Assembly: GCA_016868915.1 (NCBI GenBank)
Contig: VGFL01000013.1
Coordinates: 1 to 43,154, forward strand
DNA length: 43,154 nucleotides
Origin: Bacteroidota bacterium
Lineage (GTDB): Bacteria > Bacteroidota > Bacteroidia > Flavobacteriales_D > Crocinitomicaceae
Direction: 5' to 3'
The first letter of the stretch is position 1, and every line of letters begins with the position of its first letter. A program made the position numbers and the translations under genes. Shown here piece after piece: positions 8,538 to 17,608 of the stretch. The notes under the pieces were generated by a model. The model saw nothing but the letters and a program-made list of their open reading frames with translations. It did not search any database and had not been told where the DNA came from.

Positions 8538-9080
8538 GTGCGAAAGCTAATTTCATTTGGATTACTTTTTTTATTTCTCTGGCAAATAGGAGGGTATCTT
8601 CTTGAATTTCAGATAGAATCAACTCGAATTCGAAAGGAGATTAAGAAATTGACAAAAGAGGCAGTTCCTCTAAATCAGTTAATTTATTTTCAATTTTCAG
8701 AAAAAGAAAACAATCAGTTAGTTTGGATAAAAAAAAATGAGTTTAAAAAAAATGGCCATTTTTATGATGTTGTTTGGAAAAAAGACCTTGGAAATGGAAA
8801 AATTGAATTTCAATGTGTTTCCGATGATCAAGAAACGCAATTATTTGAAAAATTGGATCAATACGTATCAGCTAATTTGGTGAACTCAAATCCCAATAAA
8901 CCTTTGAAAAATTGGACAAAGTTGGTATTTGGAGTGTATTTAGTTTCTCATTTTGACATTCAACCAATTTTTGAACCTTCCGTTTCTGCTTATTCTGAAA
9001 ATGGACATTATTATAATAGAAAATTATCATTTCCTTTTTTATTTATTGAAACTCCTCCGCCGAACGGAAATTTTGTTTAG
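8538..9080 (+). CDS. Membrane-anchored hypothetical protein upstream of TonB receptor
   Basis: I do not recognise a named function. The chain has one N-terminal hydrophobic segment (LISFGLLFLFLWQIGGYLL), then a basic helix, then a soluble domain with the blocks YFQFSEKENNQLVWIKKNEF and GHFYDVV, and a C-terminus ending ETPPPNGNFV. It looks like a single-pass periplasmic or lipid-facing protein of about 180 residues. The start is either TTG 8532 or GTG 8538; I choose GTG because the -7 box TAATTTTG covers 8527-8534. It lies 38 nt before a haem-type TonB-dependent receptor, suggesting a shared role in uptake, which is inference. Confidence 0.65.
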   Translation: MRKLISFGLLFLFLWQIGGYLLEFQIESTRIRKEIKKLTKEAVPLNQLIYFQFSEKENNQLVWIKKNEFKKNGHFYDVVWKKDLGNGKIEFQCVSDDQETQLFEKLDQYVSANLVNSNPNKPLKNWTKLVFGVYLVSHFDIQPIFEPSVSAYSENGHYYNRKLSFPFLFIETPPPNGNFV

Positions 9081-9118
9081 CCTACGAACAAATTATGTTT
9101 TAATGAAATAAATAAAAA

Positions 9119-11545
9119 ATGAAAAAGTCAATTTTGACCTTTCTCGGTCTTATGATGGGTTTTTTGTATACCCTAAATGCACAGCAAACAATTCAGTTTT
9201 ACGATCAAAATACTTGGCAGCCGATTGAAGGGGTCATAGTAAAAGTTGAACAATTTGAAAATTTAAAAATTCAAGTATTGATATCAGATGTTAAAGGAAA
9301 AGTAATGATTGCAGATGTAAGTTCTTCTACTCCAGTTTCAATTTCACATTTAGATTACTTGAAATTAAATGTACCGTATTCCTTTTTACAAGAAAAAAAA
9401 TTCAAAATTGCTATGAAATCTAATGCCAACACCTTCGAAGAAACGGTTATCTCCGCCTCGAAGGCTGAAGAAAAAAAGAAAGATGTAGCTCAAAAAATTC
9501 AAGTCCTGAAGAGTTCAGAATTACAATTTCAAAATCAAACCTCAATGGCAGATGCAATGGCCGGTTCAGGAAATGTATTCGTCCAGAAAAGTCAGCTGGG
9601 AGGAGGAAGTCCGATCATTCGTGGATTTGAAACGAATAGAGTATTGATGGTTGTTGATGGAATTCGCATGAATAATGCAATATATCGTGGCGGACATTTG
9701 CAAAATATAATAACACTTGATAATTCGATGATGGATAGAGTGGAATTGGTTTTTGGTCCGGGCTCAGTGGTATATGGATCGGATGCGATTGGAGGTGTCA
9801 TGTCATTTAGCACGAAAAATCCAAGTTTTAGTTCTACAGAAAAAACACTTATCAAAGCAGGCGCCTTTTCTCGTTATTTTTCAGCAGCAAATGGATATGC
9901 AGCAAATGCAAGTGTTTCAGTAGGTTCAAAGCGTTTTGCATCATTAACTTCGTTCACTTATTCCAGTTATGGAGACCTCAGACAAGGCGCTGTTAGAAGT
10001 CCGTTAGTTGGTAATTTCGGATCTCGACCTTGGTATGTAGAGCGGATAAATGGAACTGATTCAATGATTGTCAATGCAGACACCAACTTGCAAGTTGGTT
10101 CTGGGTATACGCAATATGATATCACACAAAAATTTCTTTTGAGGCAAAATAGTTGGCTGAAACATAAACTAAATTTTCAATTGTCAAATTCTAGCAATAT
10201 AGACCGCTATGATCGCCTAACACTTTTGAGCAGTGGAAAACCACGATTTGCCGAATGGTATTATGGTCCGCAATTCAGAATGCTTGTTTCTTATTCGTTA
10301 GAATTGACGAATAAAAATAAATTCTATGATAATGCACGAGTAATTTTAGGTTATCAATCCATTGAAGAAAGTCGCATGGATCGTAGATTCAAAAAAGATT
10401 TCTTAAATCATCGTATTGAAAAGTTAGATATCATAACATTCAATGCAGATTTTGCAAAGAAATTGGATAAACATGAATTGAGATATGGACTTGATGCCTA
10501 CATTAATTCGGTTACATCAACAGCGTTTGTTAAAGATATCGTTCAGGATACAAGTGGTAAATTAGATACTCGTTATCCGGATGGTGGATCAATTATGAAT
10601 ACACTCGCGGCTTATTTAACTCATACATGGGAACTTTCAGATAAGTTAATCATCAATGATGGTATTCGGTTTTCTCAAGTCGGTTTATCAGCCAAATTTG
10701 ATGATAAAACGTTCTTTCCCTTTCCATTTAATACAATTAATCAGAATCATTCTGCACTTAATGGAAATGTTGGATTAATTTATCTACCGACAAAAGATCT
10801 AAGAATTACAGCAACCGGTTCAACGGGTTTTAGAGCGCCAAATGTGGACGATTTAACAAAAGTTTTTGAATCAGTTCCGGGGAAGATTATTGTTCCGAAT
10901 CCAAATTTAAATTACGAATATTCGTACAGTGCAGAAGTAGGTGGTAATTATCGCTTTGCCAAATCAGTTAATGTTGGTGCAAATGCATATTATACTATGT
11001 TAACCAACGCATTAACGGTTCAAAATTCTACGTACAATGGTCTAGATTCAATTGTTTACGATGGTTCGTTAAGTCAGGTTATGACAACTACAAATGCTGG
11101 TCGTGCATACGTTTATGGTTTTGAAGGCTTCATAACCGGTGAATTAGGAGATTTTATCTCAATAATTGCAACTGTGAATTATACTTACGGAAGAATTAAA
11201 ACAGATTCTATTCCTTATCCTTTGGATCATATTCCTCCTGTTTTTGGTAAAATCGGCTTGACGTATCATATAGATAAATTTAAAGCAGAGCTTTTTTCAA
11301 ATTATTCCGGTTGGAAAAGATTGAAAGACTACAATTTAATTGGTGAGGATAATTACACTTATGCTTTACCAGAAGGAATGCCTGGCTGGTTTACTTTGAA
11401 TGTAAGGACAGGCTATAATTTTAATAAGAATGTTTCAATTCAGGTGGCTTGTGAGAATATTTTAGATCAGAATTATCGAAATTTTGCATCAAATATTTCA
11501 GCTCCAGGAAGGAATTTTATTCTTACATTGAGAGGTAGTTTCTAA
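9119..11545 (+). CDS. TonB-dependent outer-membrane receptor, haem/haemoglobin type
   Basis: This 808-residue receptor has a signal peptide (cleavage after TLNAQ), a CarboxypepD-regulatory-like beta-sandwich (about 22-105), a plug domain starting ETVISASKAEEKKKDVAQ and containing GGGSPIIRGFETNRVLMVVDG and VELVFGPGSVVYGSDAIGG, and a long barrel ending LTLRGSF. The plug wording resembles the HmuR/HutA haem-haemoglobin receptors, though siderophore or cobalamin cannot be excluded from sequence alone. The barrel includes the box GSTGFRAPNVDDL typical of TonB receptors. It uses energy from a TonB-ExbBD complex; a TonB-family protein is encoded at 37634. A strong terminator follows. Confidence 0.92.
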   Translation: MKKSILTFLGLMMGFLYTLNAQQTIQFYDQNTWQPIEGVIVKVEQFENLKIQVLISDVKGKVMIADVSSSTPVSISHLDYLKLNVPYSFLQEKKFKIAMKSNANTFEETVISASKAEEKKKDVAQKIQVLKSSELQFQNQTSMADAMAGSGNVFVQKSQLGGGSPIIRGFETNRVLMVVDGIRMNNAIYRGGHLQNIITLDNSMMDRVELVFGPGSVVYGSDAIGGVMSFSTKNPSFSSTEKTLIKAGAFSRYFSAANGYAANASVSVGSKRFASLTSFTYSSYGDLRQGAVRSPLVGNFGSRPWYVERINGTDSMIVNADTNLQVGSGYTQYDITQKFLLRQNSWLKHKLNFQLSNSSNIDRYDRLTLLSSGKPRFAEWYYGPQFRMLVSYSLELTNKNKFYDNARVILGYQSIEESRMDRRFKKDFLNHRIEKLDIITFNADFAKKLDKHELRYGLDAYINSVTSTAFVKDIVQDTSGKLDTRYPDGGSIMNTLAAYLTHTWELSDKLIINDGIRFSQVGLSAKFDDKTFFPFPFNTINQNHSALNGNVGLIYLPTKDLRITATGSTGFRAPNVDDLTKVFESVPGKIIVPNPNLNYEYSYSAEVGGNYRFAKSVNVGANAYYTMLTNALTVQNSTYNGLDSIVYDGSLSQVMTTTNAGRAYVYGFEGFITGELGDFISIIATVNYTYGRIKTDSIPYPLDHIPPVFGKIGLTYHIDKFKAELFSNYSGWKRLKDYNLIGEDNYTYALPEGMPGWFTLNVRTGYNFNKNVSIQVACENILDQNYRNFASNISAPGRNFILTLRGSF

Positions 11546-11555
11546 TAATTGATTC

Positions 11556-11587
11556 TGAGGGGCGCTTGGATACAAGCGCTCTTTTTT
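11556..11587 (+). terminator. Rho-independent terminator after the TonB receptor
   Basis: A 7-bp stem GCGCTTG (11562-11568) / CAAGCGC (11573-11579), GATA loop and T6 run form a classic terminator, extended by G-T pairs. Its T-run touches the stop of the convergent BNR gene. Confidence 0.88.
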
Positions 11588-12572
11588 AGTTAAAGAACGT
11601 CAAATTAAATAATTCAATCGAGCTATTTGGCGTTGTGGCCACGAGATAGTTTTTATAAATAGAAAGTGCAAAATAGGATTTTTTATTAAATGATTTCCAA
11701 TTTGTTGCATCATCTAAAGAGTAATCCAATCCATTTGTTCCGCATGAAAAATAGACTCCATTATGGTATATTATACAGGATCGGTATCCATTTGGAGAGG
11801 TTTTAGGACTAATCCAATCCTTTCCTCCATTTTTTGAAATAAAACAAGTTGAAGTCGAGTCATTTGGTTTCTTGTAATCACCACCAATTACCACGATTTC
11901 ATTTTCAGTTGTACATATCATTGAGAAAGGCCCGGAACTTTCCGAATGAATAAAGGGAATGGGAGATTTAATCCAAGTTTTTCCTTTATCAGTTGATTTA
12001 TAGAAATTTGACGCTCCGCCACCTGATACAAACATGAAAGTAGAATCATTCATGCAATGAACGGTTGTACCACTAGCAGCAAATCCATTTTCATTTTCCG
12101 AAGCTTTAATTTTTCCTTCACAAGGCAACCAATTTCTACCTGAATCTGTTGTGTAATAAATTGATAAACAATTGTTTACTTGATCTCCCATCAAAAATCC
12201 AGTGTTTTTATGAAAAGACATTCCATCTAGAAATACTTTTGGGAAAGGAATAGCTTTGTTGTTCAAATAAATGAAACCTTCATCGCCGGATTCCATAACA
12301 AGCATATTGCCATTTGAAAATTCGATATCCCGAAATTCACCAGGTTTTTCCTCCCTGTAAAGAACGATTTCTTTAGATTTCCCATTTGAAGGATTGATTT
12401 TAAAAACTTTTGATGTATTTGTTGAAACATAAATGAATTTTCCTCTCGTAACTATTCCCCTCGCATGACAAGTTTTATTTGAATAGACAATTTCTTGGGA
12501 CAAAACCTCTATACATGCCATGAAAAGACTAAAAATAAATAGAATGTTTGATCTTGTATTTGCTTTTAACAT
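11586..12572 (-). CDS. Secreted BNR/YCF48-like beta-propeller protein
   Basis: This 328-residue exported protein (signal segment LFIFSLFMACIEVLSQ) carries repeated propeller blades with Asp-box-like motifs: TTDSGRNWLP, STDKGKTWIK, SKNGGKDWIS and SLDDATNWKS. These resemble the BNR/sialidase and Ycf48-type photosystem-assembly folds that are common in secreted Bacteroidota proteins. No sialidase FRIP motif or catalytic Asp/Tyr/Arg set is evident, so I would not call it an enzyme. It has no T9SS C-terminal domain; it ends at VATTPNSSIELFNLTFFN. It is a single-gene unit convergent with the receptor. Confidence 0.7.
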   Translation of the reverse strand: MLKANTRSNILFIFSLFMACIEVLSQEIVYSNKTCHARGIVTRGKFIYVSTNTSKVFKINPSNGKSKEIVLYREEKPGEFRDIEFSNGNMLVMESGDEGFIYLNNKAIPFPKVFLDGMSFHKNTGFLMGDQVNNCLSIYYTTDSGRNWLPCEGKIKASENENGFAASGTTVHCMNDSTFMFVSGGGASNFYKSTDKGKTWIKSPIPFIHSESSGPFSMICTTENEIVVIGGDYKKPNDSTSTCFISKNGGKDWISPKTSPNGYRSCIIYHNGVYFSCGTNGLDYSLDDATNWKSFNKKSYFALSIYKNYLVATTPNSSIELFNLTFFN

Positions 12573-12674
12573 GTTAAATATTGTAGTGTCTCGAAAAAAA
12601 GGCTAAATAAAGCTAAAAACTAAAAATTTTGGAAAATATACGATTAATTTTTACCTAAAGTTTGAAAAAAAAAC

Positions 12675-12682
12675 TATTTTTG
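12675..12682 (+). promoter_or_regulatory. -7 box TATTTTTG
   Basis: An exact TAnnTTTG match lies 35 nt before the ATG at 12718. The nearest TTTG (12661) is too close to serve as a -33 element. It probably drives the DUF2795 gene. Confidence 0.45.
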
Positions 12683-12717
12683 TCGTCCTAAAAATTAAAA
12701 CTTTTATATTTAACTAT

Positions 12718-12939
12718 ATGTATTGGACATTAGAACTTGCATCATATTTAGAAGACGCCCCCTGGCCAGCCACAAAGGAGGAATTAATTGATTTTGCAAT
12801 TAGAACAGGTGCCCCTTTGGAGGTAGTAGAAAATCTTCAAGATTTGGAGGACGAAGGTGACATGTACGAGAGTATTGAAGAAATTTGGCCCGATTATCCA
12901 TCAAGAGAGGATTTTCTTTTCAATGAAGATGAGTATTGA
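12718..12939 (+). CDS. DUF2795 family protein
   Basis: This 73-residue, strongly acidic cytoplasmic protein begins MYWTLELASYLEDAPWPATK and continues KEELIDFAIRTGAPLEVVENLQDLEDEGD, the wording of the DUF2795 helical domain that is highly conserved across Bacteroidota. A tail rich in Glu/Asp/Tyr follows (YESIEEIWPDYPSREDF). The function is unknown. It has its own -7 box and precedes prfB by 97 nt. The high conservation and small acidic nature suggest a partner-binding or regulatory role, which is inference. Confidence 0.85.
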   Translation: MYWTLELASYLEDAPWPATKEELIDFAIRTGAPLEVVENLQDLEDEGDMYESIEEIWPDYPSREDFLFNEDEY

Positions 12940-12940
12940 G

Positions 12941-12967
12941 AAATCCCCGCTAAAAAGAGGGAATTTT
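12941..12967 (+). terminator. Weak hairpin with T-run after DUF2795 gene
   Basis: ATCCCC and GGGA arms around a short A-rich loop are followed by TTTTT directly after the stop codon. The stem is only about 4 bp with a mismatch above it, so this is tentative. Confidence 0.3.
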
Positions 12968-13024
12968 TCTATCGAATAAGATTCTTCTGTATTTTATCTT
13001 TCGAAATATTTTAACATTCTTGGT

Positions 13025-13032
13025 TAACTTTG
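13025..13032 (+). promoter_or_regulatory. -7 box TAACTTTG abutting prfB
   Basis: An exact TAnnTTTG match ends only 4 nt before the prfB ATG (13037), which would place the transcription start at or beside the start codon. No good -33 TTTG is visible. Confidence 0.5.
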
Positions 13033-13036
13033 CCTA

Positions 13037-14128
13037 ATGATTACAACCGATCAATTTAAAGACATCGTTTCACGTATTCAGGCCATCTACGTCTATTTAA
13101 AAATTGGTGAAAAAGAAATTGAATTAAGAGAAAAAGAATTAAATACCCAAGATCCGGGGTTTTGGGACGATGCTAAAAGAGCAGAAATTCAGATGAAAGA
13201 AATTCGTTCACTCAAATTTTGGATTGATACTTACCTAAATTTAAAACAATCTCAGGAGGATATTGAGGTTCTTATTGAATTTTTTAAAGAAGATTCTTCC
13301 TTGGAACAAGAAATTGACGAACAATTTAAAGTTTTATTAGATCAAGTAGAATCAACTGAATTAAAAAATATGTTATCCGGAGAGGAAGATCGATTGAGTG
13401 CAGTTCTTCAAATTACTTCTGGTGCTGGCGGAACTGAAAGTTGTGATTGGGCCTCTATGCTAATGCGAATGTATTTGATGTGGGGTCAAAAAAATGGATG
13501 CAAAGTAACAGAATTAAATTACCAAGAAGGAGATGTGGCGGGAATTAAAACAGTAACACTTGAGTTTGAAGGTGATTTTGCATTCGGATATCTTAAAGGA
13601 GAGAATGGTGTACATCGATTGGTAAGAATATCCCCTTTTGATTCTAACGCCAAACGGCATACTTCGTTTGCCTCTGTTTACGTTTACCCTCTCGTCGATG
13701 ATCAAATCGATATAAATATTAATCCAGCTGATATTTCATGGGAAACATTTAGATCTGGCGGAGCTGGAGGCCAAAATGTAAATAAAGTAGAAACAGCAGT
13801 TAGATTAAGACATGCCCCATCTGGAATCATTATTGAAAATTCAGAGTCAAGATCACAGCTTGCAAATAAAGAGAAAGCGATGCAACTTCTTCGTTCTCAG
13901 CTATATGAGCTTGAATTGCGTGCGAGAATGGAAAAAAGAAACGAAATTGAAGCAAATAAAAAGAAGATCGAATGGGGATCTCAAATAAGAAACTATGTTA
14001 TGCATCCATACAAATTAGTCAAAGACGTCCGGACAAGTTTTGAATCTACAAATGTAGATTCTGTTATGGATGGTGAAATAAATGATTTTCTTAAATCTTA
14101 TTTGATGTCATACGGAGGTTCATATTAG
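13037..14128 (+). CDS. prfB: Peptide chain release factor 2
   Basis: RF2 (363 residues) releases peptides at UGA and UAA. The SPF tripeptide that reads the stop codon lies at 199-201 ([15 protein letters not shown]) and the catalytic GGQ at 244-246 ([14 protein letters not shown]). The N-terminal helical domain is complete. The gene is one uninterrupted frame: at the place where many prfB genes have CTT-TGA-C (after VYL, residues 19-21; bases 13091-13108) the sequence is GTC TAT TTA AAA ATT GGT, so the usual +1 autoregulatory frameshift is absent. It is followed after 30 nt by the cysteine desulfurase gene. Confidence 0.97.
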   Translation: MITTDQFKDIVSRIQAIYVYLKIGEKEIELREKELNTQDPGFWDDAKRAEIQMKEIRSLKFWIDTYLNLKQSQEDIEVLIEFFKEDSSLEQEIDEQFKVLLDQVESTELKNMLSGEEDRLSAVLQITSGAGGTESCDWASMLMRMYLMWGQKNGCKVTELNYQEGDVAGIKTVTLEFEGDFAFGYLKGENGVHRLVRISPFDSNAKRHTSFASVYVYPLVDDQIDININPADISWETFRSGGAGGQNVNKVETAVRLRHAPSGIIIENSESRSQLANKEKAMQLLRSQLYELELRARMEKRNEIEANKKKIEWGSQIRNYVMHPYKLVKDVRTSFESTNVDSVMDGEINDFLKSYLMSYGGSY

Positions 14129-14158
14129 TTTATTATCTTCGTTTTTTAATATTTTTTA

Positions 14159-15295
14159 ATGCGAGTTTATCTGGATAATGCAGCAACAACGCAAATAGCG
14201 CCTGAAGTAGTTGATGCTATGGTCGAGGTTTTAAAAGACGATTTTGGAAACCCTTCATCTACACATTTTTATGGCCGGCAAGTTAAAGCTTTAATTGAGA
14301 TATCAAGAAGGAAAGTTGCACGCCATATTAATTGTTCCCCGTCAGAAGTCGTTTTTACCTCTGGTGGTACTGAAGCCGATAATATGGCTTTGTTTTGTGC
14401 CGTTAATGATTTGGGTGTGAAAAGAATTATTACTTCTCCAATTGAGCACCACGCAGTAGGTCATTGTGTAGATGCTTTGGCATCAAATAATTCTATTTTA
14501 AATCAGCCAGTGAATGTGGACTCAAGAGGAAATATTGATCTTATTCATCTAGAATCATTGTTGAAGGAGGGAATTCCAACCCTGGTCTCTCTGATGCATG
14601 CAAATAATGAAATAGCTACTTTACTCTCCTTAAAAGAAGTATCTGTCTTATGTAGAAAATACAACGCTTTTTTTCATTCCGATACAGTTCAAACAATGGG
14701 ACATTACCAATTTGATCTGATGGATACTGATGTGGATTTTGTTACATGTGCCGCTCATAAGTTTCACGGCCCGAAGGGTATCGGGTTTTTGTACATCAAT
14801 AAGAAAAATAAAGTTGAATCGTTGATATATGGTGGTTCACAAGAAAGGGGATTGAGAGGCGGAACTGAAAATGTTTATGGTATTGTTGGTTTAGCTAAAG
14901 CAATGGATTTAGCCTATGAGGATTTACAGAAGCACCAGAAACACATTCAGTCATTAAAATCTTTTATGATTGAAGAATTAAAAAAGTTATTCCCAACAAT
15001 TTCATTTCACGGTGAGATTGAGCCCTCGAAATCTCTCTATACCGTCTTAAATGTTTGTTTTCCAAAGACAAAAAAAGGGGGAATGTTATTATTTACCCTC
15101 GACCTTAAAGGTGTAGCCGTAAGTGGAGGAAGCGCATGTTCATCGGGATCGAATAAAGGTTCTCATGTTTTAGAGGGGATAGGCGCAGATTTAACACGGC
15201 CTAATGCCCGATTCTCCTTTTCGAGATACACTACAAAAGAAGAAATTGTATTTACGCTCGAACAGCTCAAGTCCAGTTTCGAACAAACACTGTGA
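14159..15295 (+). CDS. Cysteine desulfurase (NifS/IscS family)
   Basis: This PLP enzyme of 378 residues strips sulfur from cysteine for Fe-S clusters or thio-modified tRNA. Motifs are the N-terminal YLDNAATT, FTSGGTEADN (66-75), the HHAV histidine pair near 97-98, the PLP lysine K201 in AAHKFHGPKG, and the persulfide cysteine C327 in SGGSACSSGS. The active-site loop spacing is that of the class I NifS/IscS group rather than SufS. No scaffold gene (IscU) is adjacent, so it may serve tRNA thiolation. It starts 30 nt after prfB and 12 nt before a glycosyltransferase. Confidence 0.93.
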   Translation: MRVYLDNAATTQIAPEVVDAMVEVLKDDFGNPSSTHFYGRQVKALIEISRRKVARHINCSPSEVVFTSGGTEADNMALFCAVNDLGVKRIITSPIEHHAVGHCVDALASNNSILNQPVNVDSRGNIDLIHLESLLKEGIPTLVSLMHANNEIATLLSLKEVSVLCRKYNAFFHSDTVQTMGHYQFDLMDTDVDFVTCAAHKFHGPKGIGFLYINKKNKVESLIYGGSQERGLRGGTENVYGIVGLAKAMDLAYEDLQKHQKHIQSLKSFMIEELKKLFPTISFHGEIEPSKSLYTVLNVCFPKTKKGGMLLFTLDLKGVAVSGGSACSSGSNKGSHVLEGIGADLTRPNARFSFSRYTTKEEIVFTLEQLKSSFEQTL

Positions 15296-15307
15296 TCTCA
15301 CCATTTT

Positions 15308-16408
15308 ATGAAAATCATTTTTCTGACCTCTGCCCATTTTTCAAATGATGATCGGATTTACTTTTTACAAGCAAAATCCCTGTCAATATTACATCGAGTA
15401 AAAGTATTTTCAACTTTTGGGGGCGAATGCAGAAGCGAAGAAAATTTGATAATTGAGTACCAAGCTAAATCGTTTAAATCGAGAAATGAAAAAATAGAGG
15501 CTTTCCGCAATCAGTGTATTGAATTCAATCCAGATGTTATAATTTGTTCAGAACCCCTTCCAATTATTGGCGCGTATCGTTATAAAAATCAGAAATCACA
15601 ATGTAAAATAATATACGATGTAACTGAATTTTATCCTTCAAAAAAGAATGTTGTTCAATTTTCATTTATTAAAAAAATTTTTGCATTGGCTGGAATGATT
15701 TTACTTAATCGAAAGGCATCAGGATTGGTTGATGCATTCATTTTTGGCGAACATTATAAATCACTCTATTATAGGTCGAATTTCAAGAATAAACCTTTCA
15801 TTTATTTGCCCTATTTTCAAGATTTATCTTACTACCCTGATTTTACCTTACCCAAAAATATACATACCTTTAGTTATACGGGAAAGTTTTCTGAGGAAAA
15901 GGGAATCATCCGATTTGCCTCATTTTTAAAAGTATTCAAAGAGAAAAATCCAAATACCTATTTTAACGTAAAACTTGTAGGCTGGTTTGAAAGCAATATC
16001 GTTTCAGAACAATTTTATAAATTAACTGAAGGTATTGAAATTCACCATCAGGAGAATCTACCATTCGAACGTTATTGTCATTCACTTTCAGAAACCACCA
16101 TTTTTTTTGATTTAAGGGACATAGACGCTGAAAATAATCTTTGTCTACCGATTAAAATTTTCACCTATGCATCTGTTGGACGGCCAATGATTTATTCATC
16201 AATCCATGCAATCCAACACCAATACCCCAATGAAGAATTTATCAAATTTTGTAAAAATGACGATTATGAAACGATCTGCGGAAGTGTTCTTGATTTGATT
16301 TCTTCGCGAGATAAGTATATCGCGTTATGTGAACAATCTCGAAAATTCTCTGAGAATCATCAATGGGAAACAATAAAAGATGAATTTATTCGCTTTGTAA
16401 CTAAATAA
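15308..16408 (+). CDS. GT-B fold glycosyltransferase (family 4-like)
   Basis: This 366-residue protein begins MKIIFLTSAHFSNDDRI, like the N-terminal Rossmann domain of family 4 transferases. It continues to the C-terminal donor domain with YTGKFSEEKGI (near 195) and a region ENNLCLPIKIFTYASVGRPMIYS that binds the sugar nucleotide. It probably adds a sugar during surface polysaccharide or lipid-linked glycan assembly at the cytoplasmic membrane; donor and acceptor are unknown. It is directly adjacent (0 nt) to a flippase gene, so the two likely act together. Confidence 0.82.
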   Translation: MKIIFLTSAHFSNDDRIYFLQAKSLSILHRVKVFSTFGGECRSEENLIIEYQAKSFKSRNEKIEAFRNQCIEFNPDVIICSEPLPIIGAYRYKNQKSQCKIIYDVTEFYPSKKNVVQFSFIKKIFALAGMILLNRKASGLVDAFIFGEHYKSLYYRSNFKNKPFIYLPYFQDLSYYPDFTLPKNIHTFSYTGKFSEEKGIIRFASFLKVFKEKNPNTYFNVKLVGWFESNIVSEQFYKLTEGIEIHHQENLPFERYCHSLSETTIFFDLRDIDAENNLCLPIKIFTYASVGRPMIYSSIHAIQHQYPNEEFIKFCKNDDYETICGSVLDLISSRDKYIALCEQSRKFSENHQWETIKDEFIRFVTK

Positions 16409-17608
16409 ATGAGTGATAATAAAGACATAAAAATAACCATAACTTCAAAGGTTATAGGTCTTTTATCCTCTTTTGGTTTAGTTATATTTTCAACTAAAAT
16501 ATGGGGATCTGAAGGACGTGGGTATATTTCAATTTTGTTGACTGATGCGGCTTTGATTGCTATTTTATCAAATATTTTAGCAGGGAGTTCTGCTATGTAC
16601 CATATGAAAAAATTTGGGCAAAGTAAAGTGCTTTTAACAAGTATAGTATGGATTATTTTAACTTCATTAATTGGTTCAGCTACCTTGACTGCCTTTCACA
16701 CCATAAGTTTTGTTTTATTGTTCGTATTATCATTTGCAATTTCTTTCCATACCCTGATTGTTAATCAATTATTTGCTGTTCAAAATTTCAGCAAGGCAAA
16801 TATGCTGTCAGTTTTAGTCCAGTTATTATTTGTCGCATGTATTTTTATTTTCTGGCAATTGGAGAGTCAACTTTCTTGGAAAATATATTTTTTCATTCAA
16901 ATTGTTAGTTCAATTTTTATAACTGTATTTTTTGTAAAGCTAAATTTTAATGGTTTTCCTAGGAAGGAAGAACTATTAGCTATGTTAAATTACGGTTGGC
17001 GGAATGAATTGAGTTATCTTTTCCAATTTTTGAGTTATCGTCTTTCTTATTTTTTTATTTACAACGAATTAGGGGTTTCTGAATTAGGAGTTTTTGGTGT
17101 TGTAATAATTATTGCTGAATCAATTTGGATAATAAGCCGAAGTATTTCAACAGTCTTATTTGCAAAACAGATCAATGAGCAAGTTGAATTACTCGGATTT
17201 AAACGTACCCAGAAATTTGCTAGATATAGCTTATGGATAAGCTTGATGTTAATTCTCGCCATTCTATGCATTCCCGATTCTTTCATAATTAGTCTTTTTA
17301 CAAAAGATTTTATCTCAACAAAAAAGATATTTGGTATTCTTGCCCCTGGGATTTTAGCAATTGCTGTTTCAAATATATATGGACACTTTTTTGCTGCTGA
17401 AGACAATCAATCAATTTTAATTAAGAAATCCATCGCTGGATTTTTGGTCTCCTTAGTTTTAACCCCCTTACTCTTATCAAGATTTGGAGTTTATGGAGCT
17501 ACAATTGCAATGTCACTTTCCTATTTAGTAAGCTCATGTTTTTTGTTTATTGGCTTCAACAATCGGAAAAAAGAAATTTTACAAAATGAGGCTAGTTCAG
17601 TGAATTAA
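16409..17608 (+). CDS. Polysaccharide/lipid flippase of the Wzx/MATE-like (MOP) superfamily
   Basis: This 399-residue polytopic membrane protein has about 11-12 hydrophobic segments, beginning with VIGLLSSFGLVIFSTKIWG and including the family feature ...GVYGATIAMSLSYLVSS near the C-terminus. MOP flippases move undecaprenyl-linked glycans to the periplasm. Its ATG follows the transferase stop with no gap, suggesting translational coupling. With only a transferase beside it, this looks like a small orphan glycan module rather than a full capsule locus. It overlaps the convergent DUF4442 gene by 4 nt. Confidence 0.8.
   Translation: MSDNKDIKITITSKVIGLLSSFGLVIFSTKIWGSEGRGYISILLTDAALIAILSNILAGSSAMYHMKKFGQSKVLLTSIVWIILTSLIGSATLTAFHTISFVLLFVLSFAISFHTLIVNQLFAVQNFSKANMLSVLVQLLFVACIFIFWQLESQLSWKIYFFIQIVSSIFITVFFVKLNFNGFPRKEELLAMLNYGWRNELSYLFQFLSYRLSYFFIYNELGVSELGVFGVVIIIAESIWIISRSISTVLFAKQINEQVELLGFKRTQKFARYSLWISLMLILAILCIPDSFIISLFTKDFISTKKIFGILAPGILAIAVSNIYGHFFAAEDNQSILIKKSIAGFLVSLVLTPLLLSRFGVYGATIAMSLSYLVSSCFLFIGFNNRKKEILQNEASSVN

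Noticed and set aside
9592-9855. 87-codon minus-strand frame in the TonB receptor plug
   Set aside because: It overlaps the conserved plug motifs of the receptor and has no features of its own.
15308-17608. Capsule or O-antigen locus
   Set aside because: Only one glycosyltransferase and one flippase are present, with no polymerase, sugar-nucleotide enzymes or export genes nearby.
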